From Opitutales bacterium (lineage in GTDB: Bacteria; Verrucomicrobiota; Verrucomicrobiia; Opitutales; Oceanipulchritudinaceae): 14,908 nt of DNA. The first letter of the stretch is position 1. Each line of letters starts with the position of its first letter. Shown here in pieces: positions 6,665 to 12,838 of the stretch. The notes beneath the pieces were generated by a model that saw nothing but the letters and a program-made list of their open reading frames with translations, did no database searches and was not told where the DNA came from. The DNA lies in NCBI GenBank assembly GCA_007123395.1, contig SKLD01000241.1, positions 1 through 14,908 on the forward strand. Direction: 5' to 3'. A program made the position numbers and the translations under genes.

Positions 6665-8557
6665 ATGAACCCCTTCAACGACCAACACCAAGCCAAAGCC
6701 CATGCCACCGGTCCCACGAATTGGCAGCTGATCCTCCGGCTGCTCCGCTTTTCGTGGCAGTTCCGCAGGCGCTCCATCCAGGTGATCGCCACGCAAGTGT
6801 GCATTCTTACCCTGACCATCGGCGGATATGGACTCGTGGGGCTCGCCATCGACTTTCTGAGTGATACGGTGCGGGGCACGGACCAGGCACGCTGGCCGTT
6901 AGGCCTCGCCCCCGGGCCCGAGACCGAGCCGGTGCGCGTCATTCTCATTCTCGGCGGGGCCATTGCCTGCTTCGCGCTCATCCGGGCGTTCTTGGAGTAT
7001 GCCTACCAGATGGCGGTGGGCCGGTTGGTGCATGTGGACATCGTGATGCGGCTGCGCGCGCAAGTGTACGAGAAAATGCAAAAGCTCTCCTTCCGGTTCT
7101 TCGACCGCACGGCGAGCGGCACGCTCATCAACCGGGTGACGGGCGACGTGCAGGCGGTACGCATGTTCATCGACCAAGTGATCATCCAGGTATTCATCAT
7201 GGTGGTGTCGCTGGCGGTCTATTTGGTCTACATGATGAACATGCACGTCGGGCTGACCCTCGCCTGCCTCGCCACCACGCCCGTTCTCTGGATCCTCTCG
7301 GCCACGTTCTCCAAACTGCTCCACCCCGCCTACCTCAAGAGCCGCCAACTCCTTGACAACCTCATCCTCAGTTTCTCGGAAAACATTCAAGGCATCCAAG
7401 TCATCAAAGGGTTTAACCTCGAAGGCGCGCGGGAGGAAGAGTTCCGGCAACGCAACGAGGAAGTCCGCCGCCAGCGGCAGGGCATCTTTTGGATTGTGAG
7501 CACATTTTCGCCGGCGATCGGGTATCTCACGCAGGTCAATCTTGTCGTGCTTCTCGCCTACGGAGGCTACCTTGTCTCGCAGGGCGAGTTGCCCATCGGG
7601 GCGGGACTCGTTGTCTTCGCGGGTCTCCTGCAACAGTTCAGCGGGCAGATCGCCAACATCGCGGGCGTGGCCGATTCCATCCAGCAGGCCCTCACAGGAG
7701 CACGCCGTGTTTTCGAGATCCTCGATACGCCCGTGGACGTCAAATCGCCCGACCGCCCCGTCGAGCCGGACCGCATCCGCGGCGGCCTCACCTTTGAGGA
7801 CGTTACCTTTGCCTACAGCGACGGCAAGCCGGTGCTCGAAGAGATTACCTTCGACGTGCGGCCCGGCGAAGTCATAGCCGTGGCGGGGGCGACGGGGGCA
7901 GGGAAGAGCGCCGTCATGAGCCTCATCCCGCGCTTCTACGATCCCCGCGAAGGCCGCATTCTCCTCGACGGGCACGACCTGCGGGCTCTCTCGCTGGAGC
8001 GACTGCGGCGTAACATCGGCGTTGTTTTCCAAGAGAACTTCCTCTTCTCCAATACCGTCGCGGCGAATATCGCCTTCGGCCACCCCGGTGCCACACGGGA
8101 GCAAATCGAACGCGCCGCGCGGATCGCCTGCGCGCACGACTTCATCATGCAAATACCGCAGGGCTACGACTCCGTCCTGAGCGAAAGCGGCATGAACCTC
8201 TCCGGCGGGCAGCGGCAGCGGCTCGCCATCGCGCGCGCCGTTCTCCTCGAGCCTGCCATCCTTCTTCTCGACGACCCCACCGCCGCCATCGATCCCGAAA
8301 CCGAGCACGAGATCCTCGAAGCCATCGACCGCGCCATCGAGGGCCGCACTACGTTCATCGTCGCACATCGCCTCAGCACGCTGCGGCGCGCCGACCGCAT
8401 TCTCCTTCTCGACCATGGTCGTATTCTGCAATTCGGCACACACGACGAACTGATGAGCACCGACGGGCTCTACCGCGCCGCCATCGCGAGCCAGTCCGTC
8501 GATCCCGAAAGCCTCGCCCTCCTCTCGGCGACCCGGCGGCGAAGGAGGGCACGGTGA
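6665..8557 (+). CDS. ABC exporter subunit 1 (TMD-NBD half-transporter, Asp at catalytic position), 630 aa
   Basis: This is a type I exporter half-molecule in the inner membrane. The ABC transmembrane domain spans about 35-335, and the nucleotide-binding domain about 375-610. Seen in the NBD: Walker A GATGAGKS (408-415), Q-loop Q456, signature LSGGQ (512-516, canonical), Walker B ILLLDD (532-537) and H-loop H568 in FIVAHRLS. The residue after Walker B is D537, not the catalytic Glu. In heterodimeric exporters such as TM287/TM288 this change marks the degenerate ATP site. The next gene overlaps this one by 4 bp and encodes the likely partner. No Shine-Dalgarno is clear before the ATG. The C-terminal tail is Arg-rich (RRRRRAR), partly because the downstream ribosome binding site is embedded there. 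The substrate (drug, lipid or peptide) cannot be inferred. Confidence 0.94.
   Translation: MNPFNDQHQAKAHATGPTNWQLILRLLRFSWQFRRRSIQVIATQVCILTLTIGGYGLVGLAIDFLSDTVRGTDQARWPLGLAPGPETEPVRVILILGGAIACFALIRAFLEYAYQMAVGRLVHVDIVMRLRAQVYEKMQKLSFRFFDRTASGTLINRVTGDVQAVRMFIDQVIIQVFIMVVSLAVYLVYMMNMHVGLTLACLATTPVLWILSATFSKLLHPAYLKSRQLLDNLILSFSENIQGIQVIKGFNLEGAREEEFRQRNEEVRRQRQGIFWIVSTFSPAIGYLTQVNLVVLLAYGGYLVSQGELPIGAGLVVFAGLLQQFSGQIANIAGVADSIQQALTGARRVFEILDTPVDVKSPDRPVEPDRIRGGLTFEDVTFAYSDGKPVLEEITFDVRPGEVIAVAGATGAGKSAVMSLIPRFYDPREGRILLDGHDLRALSLERLRRNIGVVFQENFLFSNTVAANIAFGHPGATREQIERAARIACAHDFIMQIPQGYDSVLSESGMNLSGGQRQRLAIARAVLLEPAILLLDDPTAAIDPETEHEILEAIDRAIEGRTTFIVAHRLSTLRRADRILLLDHGRILQFGTHDELMSTDGLYRAAIASQSVDPESLALLSATRRRRRAR
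8542..8548 (+). promoter_or_regulatory. Shine-Dalgarno for the second ABC gene
   Basis: AAGGAGG lies 5 nt before the GTG at 8554, inside the 3' end of the upstream ABC gene. With the 4-bp GTGA overlap of stop and start it supports the GTG start and translational coupling of the two subunits. Confidence 0.8.
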
Positions 8558-10443
8558 GCGACAAACCGCCGCAACGCGCCTTCCGCGGGAAAATGACGGA
8601 CGTCGAGGCGAAATCGCTCAACGACGGCGTGCGCCACGACCTTTCCCTCGCCCGCGCCGACCAGCGAACGCGCGAAGAGGACGATGATCCCGCCAAGCGC
8701 GGCTTCAACCTCAAGGTTTTTCTGCGCTTGTTCGGGTGGACGAAGCCTTACAGCCGCAAACGCAACTGGCTTTTCTTTTGCGTTATCGCCCGGTCGATGC
8801 AGATCCCCGCGCTGGCGTGGATGGTGGGCGCGATCATCGACGGGCCGATCACGCGCGGCGACGGCTCCGCCACGCTACTGGCGGCGGCGGGCTTCGGGCT
8901 CTTCGCGCTCCTCACGCAGGTGACGATGCACTTCCGCCAGCGGTTCGCTCTTGAGCTGGGGGAATCCGTCGTGCGCGACCTCCGGCAGGCCGTCTTCGCC
9001 CACCTCCTCACCCTGCCCATGGCGTATTTCCACCGCACCAAGCTGGGGAGCATCCTCTCGCGCCTCACTTCCGACATGGAAGCCCTGCGCCAGGGCGCGC
9101 AGAACGTCATTTTTGTCTCCCTCGTGCAATGCGGCCAAATGATCGGCGCGGGGGCGGTCATGGCCTACTACAACTGGAAGCTCTTTTCCGTCATCGTCGC
9201 GCTGTCACCCATTGTCTACTTCATCAACCGGCACTTCAGCCGCCGTATCGGGCACGCCTCCCGCCTCTTGCAGGAAAGTTTCTCGCGCGTCACGGCGACC
9301 GTCGCGGAGAGCGTCAAGGGCATTCAGGTGACACAGGGCTTCGCGCGGGAAGAGCGCAACGCCGAACTCTTCCGCGACCTCATCCGCGACCACTCGGGAT
9401 ACAACATGGGGCTGGCCCGCAACGTCGCTCTCTACATTCCGCTCCTCGAACTCAACGCGCAGTGCTTTATCGCCACGATTGTCATCATCGGCGGATATGG
9501 CGCGCTCAACCCGTCGTGGGGCATGGAAGTCGGCGACCTCATCGTCTTCTTCTTCCTCGCCAATCTCTTTTTCTCCCCCATCGCCGCACTCGGGCGCCAG
9601 TTCACCGCCGCGCTCAGCGCCGTCGCCGGGGCCGAACGGGTCTTCCGTCTCCTCGACCGCAAACCCGAGTGGTCCGACCCGCCGGATGCCGCCGAAGCCC
9701 CGCCCTTCACGGGGCACGTGCGCTTCGAGGACGTTACCTTCGGCTACCGACCCGAAGAGCCGGTCCTCCGTAACATAAGCTTCGACGCACCGCCCGGCAC
9801 GGTTGTTGCGCTCGTCGGCCACACCGGAAGCGGCAAAAGCACGATCATCAACCTCCTCGGCAAGTTTTATCCGCCCACGTCCGGGCGCGTCACTATCGAC
9901 GGCCGCGACATCAGCGGGCTCACGTCCGCTTCCGTGCGCACGCAGATGGCCTTCGTCCTCCAGCACAACTTTCTCTACAGCGGCACCGTCATCGACAACA
10001 TCCGCATCGCCCGCCCGGACGCCACGGACGACGAGGTAAAGGCCGCCGTCGAGGCGCTCGGCTGCACCGACCTCGTTGAAGCCATGCCCGACGGTTTCCA
10101 CACCGAAATCGGCGAGCGCGGCACGGGCATTTCCCTCGGCCAGCGCCAAGTCGTCTGCTTCGCCCGCGCCCTCCTCGTCGATCCGCGCATCCTCGTCCTC
10201 GATGAAGCCACCGCCTCCGTCGACACCGTCACCGAAGTGCGCCTCCAAGCCGCCCTTGAACGCCTCTTCCAAGACCGCACCTCCTTTGTCGTCGCCCACC
10301 GTCTCTCCACCATCCGGCGCGCCGGCCTCGTCCTCGTCCTCGAACACGGACGCATCGTCGAACGCGGCACCCACACCGAACTGCTGCGCCGCGACGGCCA
10401 CTACGCCGCCCTCTACCGCCAGTTCGCCGGGCAAAACACCTAG
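8554..10443 (+). CDS. ABC exporter subunit 2 (TMD-NBD half-transporter, deviant signature motif), 629 aa
   Basis: This is the second half-transporter, starting at GTG within the overlap GTGA. It has a hydrophilic N-terminal extension (~1-50), an ABC transmembrane domain at about 68-355 and an NBD at about 388-625. Motifs: Walker A GHTGSGKS (422-429), Q-loop Q470, signature ISLGQ (526-530) in place of LSGGQ, Walker B ILVLDE (546-551) with the catalytic Glu E551, and H-loop H582. In an NBD dimer its signature motif faces the Walker A/B of subunit 1, which carries Asp instead of Glu. Both deviations therefore fall in one composite site, as expected of an asymmetric heterodimer. The opposite site (this Walker A/B plus the LSGGQ of subunit 1) looks fully competent. 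The substrate is unknown. Confidence 0.94.
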   Translation: MSDKPPQRAFRGKMTDVEAKSLNDGVRHDLSLARADQRTREEDDDPAKRGFNLKVFLRLFGWTKPYSRKRNWLFFCVIARSMQIPALAWMVGAIIDGPITRGDGSATLLAAAGFGLFALLTQVTMHFRQRFALELGESVVRDLRQAVFAHLLTLPMAYFHRTKLGSILSRLTSDMEALRQGAQNVIFVSLVQCGQMIGAGAVMAYYNWKLFSVIVALSPIVYFINRHFSRRIGHASRLLQESFSRVTATVAESVKGIQVTQGFAREERNAELFRDLIRDHSGYNMGLARNVALYIPLLELNAQCFIATIVIIGGYGALNPSWGMEVGDLIVFFFLANLFFSPIAALGRQFTAALSAVAGAERVFRLLDRKPEWSDPPDAAEAPPFTGHVRFEDVTFGYRPEEPVLRNISFDAPPGTVVALVGHTGSGKSTIINLLGKFYPPTSGRVTIDGRDISGLTSASVRTQMAFVLQHNFLYSGTVIDNIRIARPDATDDEVKAAVEALGCTDLVEAMPDGFHTEIGERGTGISLGQRQVVCFARALLVDPRILVLDEATASVDTVTEVRLQAALERLFQDRTSFVVAHRLSTIRRAGLVLVLEHGRIVERGTHTELLRRDGHYAALYRQFAGQNT

Positions 10444-10445
10444 GG

Positions 10446-10464
10446 AGCGCCTCCTAACGGCGCT
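10446..10464 (+). terminator. Candidate terminator after the ABC operon
   Basis: AGCGCC (10446-10451) and GGCGCT (10459-10464) form a 6-bp stem with a 7-nt loop, followed by a pyrimidine-rich TCTTC. It begins 3 bp after the stop codon of the second ABC gene. The tail is short, so efficiency is uncertain. Confidence 0.5.
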
Positions 10465-10496
10465 TCTTCAAGCCGCATGCATGGTGAAGAGCCGCA

Positions 10497-10964
10497 TCAA
10501 AAGGCGGCATCGATCACCGTCTGAATGGTTTGCGGCGTCTCTGTGGCGAGGTTCTTGGGAACCTCCAACACCACCTTGGCGCGCGTCGGATCGTCCAAAT
10601 TTGCGCGGAGGAGGCCGAGAAAGCTTGGTTCAGCAACAAGGATGAGGCGCTCGAGGGCACCGCGACTGCGGGCCTTTTTCAGCTCGGCGGCGATCTCGCG
10701 GGCAAACTTCTCCGCCTCCCGCCGCTTGGAGTCCGAGGCCTCGCCCATCGAATCCTCGGAGGGGTTGCCGGATTGGAAGACATGCCCCGGCGCGTCGCGG
10801 TCGAGTTCCCGACCGTACATGCGTGATTCGGGGTGGATACGCGTCTCCAACTCGCGAAGCGGACCGAATTTCTTCTCCCGCGCGAAGAGCCGAGCGTGGC
10901 TGGCATTCGCCGCCACCACCAGAATGTTACCCGCCTGAATAGCTTTTTGTGTCTGCGTTGTCAT
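10497..10964 (-). CDS. Host attachment family protein (Host_attach-like), 155 aa
   Basis: This small soluble protein matches the family named 'protein required for attachment to host cells': NILVVAANASHARLF (13-27), RELDRDAPGHVF (52-63, the usual RxxxsDrPGRxF region), a charged central helix (DSKRREAEKFAREIAAEL), LVAEPSFLGLLRANL (109-123) and EVPKNLA (134-140, usually E-x-x-KDLT). The family name comes from an Agrobacterium phenotype; the fold has been compared with eRF1-like domains, and most members are uncharacterised. No signal peptide or membrane segment is seen, so a direct surface adhesin role is doubtful. The ATG is preceded by AAGGAG, a strong site that fixes the start. It converges on the ABC operon (53 bp) and is separated from the mgtE stop by 239 bp, so it is probably transcribed alone. 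Confidence 0.8.
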   Translation of the reverse strand: MTTQTQKAIQAGNILVVAANASHARLFAREKKFGPLRELETRIHPESRMYGRELDRDAPGHVFQSGNPSEDSMGEASDSKRREAEKFAREIAAELKKARSRGALERLILVAEPSFLGLLRANLDDPTRAKVVLEVPKNLATETPQTIQTVIDAAF

Positions 10965-10966
10965 AG

Positions 10967-10972
10967 CTCCTT
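10967..10972 (-). promoter_or_regulatory. Shine-Dalgarno of the host attachment gene
   Basis: Read on the minus strand the sequence is AAGGAG-CT-ATG. The spacing is short (2 nt), but the match is the second best in the window, after that of the second ABC gene; most genes here lack a recognisable site. Confidence 0.65.
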
Positions 10973-11203
10973 TTGGTTACCATTATCGGTGATTCTAATA
11001 ACGTTATGCAGCGTAACACTGAAGACACCGCAAAGCAACCTTAGTCGGCGGCGGTGCGCGTGAAGGCTGCTCTATTCGGTAAGTGGCGTTCGCTCTCCGG
11101 TCGGGGGCAAGGCCCGGCGGCGAAGCGAGCGCCCCGCATCACCGGGACCGTGTGAATGCGGGACGCCCGCGCGGCACGCCAAAACGCTTACCATGCGTTG
11201 CCC
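10973..11203. other. Intergenic spacer upstream of the host attachment gene and downstream of mgtE
   Basis: I see no convincing coding frame. The left ~60 bp is relatively AT-rich and should hold the promoter of the host attachment gene; no consensus pair is clear. The right part is GC-rich. CCCGCATCAC (11133-11142) and GTG (11050-11052 equivalent positions 11150-11152) with ATGCGGG (11156-11162) form an interrupted 10-bp hairpin about 40 bp past the mgtE stop, a possible mgtE transcript end structure without a T-tract. Confidence 0.4.
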
Positions 11204-12574
11204 TTATCCCGCACCAAGAATTTTCACGATAAAGAGCGTGCTAAGGCCGAGATAAATGCTCACGCCCGTGATATCGGTGATGGTGGTGAGGACGGGGCCG
11301 GTCATCATGGCGGGATCCTTGCCCAGCTTTTTGATGAGAAAAGGCAGCGTGCCACCGACGATGCCGGCGAGGAAGACGTTGCACGCGAGGGCAATGCCCG
11401 CGACGAGGCCCATCCATGCGTTCCCCTGCAAGACGTAGGCAACGACGGCAAAAAGCACGCCGAGGAACGCGCCGTTGACAAGGCCGATGACGATCTCCTT
11501 GCGGGTGGCTTTCCAGAACTCGTTCAGACGCGCTTCGCCGAGGGCGATGCTGCGGATGGAGACGGAGAGTGCCTGAATGCCCACGTTGCCGCCCATGTCC
11601 GTGATCATGGGCAGAAAGGCCGCGAGGATGGCGACCTGCGCGATGGTGTCCTCGAACCCGGAGATGACGAAGACCGCACCGAGGTTGAGAAAGATGTTGG
11701 CCGCCATCCACGGCAGACGCATACGCACTGACCCCATGGGCGGCGTGAAAAAGCTCTCTTCCTTCGAGCCCGCGTTGAGGGCGGTAAACTGATCGGCGAG
11801 GCTGCGGTTCAGCACGCGCGCGGCGTCGTCGAGGGTGATAATCCCGATCATGGCGTTGTTTGCGTCGATCACGGGCAGGGAGAGCTGGCGGCGGTTGAGA
11901 AGCATGCGCGCGGCCTCCGCGGCGGGGTGGCGGTCGGGTACGGCGGCGACGCGCCGGTTCATCACCGTGCCCACGGCGGCGGTCGTTTCGTGGGAGAGGA
12001 GTTCGCGCAGAGTGATCATGCCAACGGGTGTTCCCTCGCCGTCGACGACGTAGATGTCGGAGCGCTGCTCATGGTGCACAGGCAGTGTCTCCACCGCCGC
12101 TATCACCTCGCCCACCGGTGTCTTTTCTTCGACAGCGAAGAAGTCCGTCGTCATGAGCGCCCCGGCCTCGTCGGCGGCGTAGCGTTCGAGGCCTTCGATC
12201 TCGCGACGGTCCTCGTCGCTGAGATGGGCGAGGTAGGCCGCGCGCCGTTTTTCGGCAAGGAGGGGCGTAATGTCGGCCACGCGGTCGATGGGCACGTGCC
12301 TGAGCAGGGCGAAGGCGGCCTTTGCATTGGCGGCGGAGAGCACATCGGCGACGAGGCGTGTGGGCATGCGCGCGATGATCTCGCCCGCGCGGTCGGGATT
12401 CATCTTACGCAGACACGGCACGATGCTCTCGCGCGGTGCCTGGGCGAGGGTGTCGGCGGCGCGGCCGACGGAGATGCGCGCCGCGCGTTCGGCGGCTTCG
12501 GCGGCGCGGCCCTCGCCGAGGGCGGCGGCCATTTCAAGGCGGAGTGCTTTCAGTTTTTCCGGAACGAGGATCAT
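11204..12574 (-). CDS. mgtE: MgtE family magnesium transporter, 456 aa
   Basis: This is an inner-membrane Mg2+ channel/transporter gated by cytosolic Mg2+. Domain order is canonical: an N-terminal helical domain (~1-135), two CBS domains (~140-200 starting LMTTDFFAVEEKTPVGEV, and ~204-262 starting VMNRRVAAVPD), a connecting plug helix, and five membrane helices (~285-453). Diagnostic motifs are PMITDMGGNVGIQ (322-334) and DPAMMTGPVLTTITDITGV (420-438). D434 corresponds to the pore Asp (D432 in the Thermus protein). The ATG at 12574 gives the usual ~450-aa length. The frame stays open to a TTG at 12634, but the extra 20 residues have no family counterpart. No Shine-Dalgarno is visible. A 264-bp gap with hairpins precedes it and may be a structured leader. 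Confidence 0.95.
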   Translation of the reverse strand: MILVPEKLKALRLEMAAALGEGRAAEAAERAARISVGRAADTLAQAPRESIVPCLRKMNPDRAGEIIARMPTRLVADVLSAANAKAAFALLRHVPIDRVADITPLLAEKRRAAYLAHLSDEDRREIEGLERYAADEAGALMTTDFFAVEEKTPVGEVIAAVETLPVHHEQRSDIYVVDGEGTPVGMITLRELLSHETTAAVGTVMNRRVAAVPDRHPAAEAARMLLNRRQLSLPVIDANNAMIGIITLDDAARVLNRSLADQFTALNAGSKEESFFTPPMGSVRMRLPWMAANIFLNLGAVFVISGFEDTIAQVAILAAFLPMITDMGGNVGIQALSVSIRSIALGEARLNEFWKATRKEIVIGLVNGAFLGVLFAVVAYVLQGNAWMGLVAGIALACNVFLAGIVGGTLPFLIKKLGKDPAMMTGPVLTTITDITGVSIYLGLSTLFIVKILGAG

Positions 12575-12838
12575 AGACGGGTTGGGTTTGGTGAAAGAAG
12601 AGATGGCGCAGCGGCCATTTTGCCGCCCAAGCAAAGAAAAACGGTTGCCCGCCGCCCGGGAAAGCCGAAAAGAAGGTTTCGCGGGGCGGGGCCGTCTGGT
12701 GTGCGATAGGCGGAACTTTGCCCTTCGCCATGTCGGGGGATGAAACCCTCCGGCTACTCACGCCGCGCACCCGTCGGCAGGCAACTGCCGAGGGTGTCCC
12801 CTGAAATACGATGCTCTACGCCGAGGCAGCTTTTCCCT
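12575..12838 (-). promoter_or_regulatory. Upstream region of mgtE with several potential hairpins
   Basis: This 264-bp gap lies between the beta-propeller stop and mgtE, both on the minus strand. Potential hairpins: 12611-12626 (GCGGC/GCCGC), 12709-12729 (GGCG-GAA against TTCGCC, one bulge), and 12769-12795 (11 bp with one bulge). It could contain the mgtE promoter and a regulated leader. I do not see the conserved sequence of the M-box (ykoK) Mg2+ riboswitch, and no other riboswitch class is recognised. Confidence 0.4.
12769..12795. other. Strong hairpin, 11 bp with one bulge and GCAA loop
   Basis: ACCC-G-TCGGCAG, loop GCAA, CTGCCGAGGGT. It lies 44 bp beyond the beta-propeller stop and about 195 bp upstream of mgtE. 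It may end the propeller transcript or belong to an mgtE leader. There is no T-tract after it on the minus strand. The plus-strand RNA would have a GNRA-type tetraloop, but no plus-strand gene is near. Confidence 0.5.

Noticed and set aside
6899..8443. Long minus-strand open frame opposite the first ABC gene
   Set aside because: It mirrors conserved ABC exporter codons; the plus strand carries all diagnostic motifs.
9205..10434. Long minus-strand open frame opposite the second ABC gene
   Set aside because: Same reason: a shadow of a GC-rich coding strand with an acidic, low-complexity translation.
12575..12634. TTG start extending MgtE by 20 residues
   Set aside because: The ATG at 12574 gives the normal family length and the extension has no family resemblance.
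12575..12838. M-box, cobalamin or Mn2+ (yybP-ykoY) riboswitch upstream of mgtE
   Set aside because: I compared the minus-strand sequence with the conserved cores I remember and found no convincing match.
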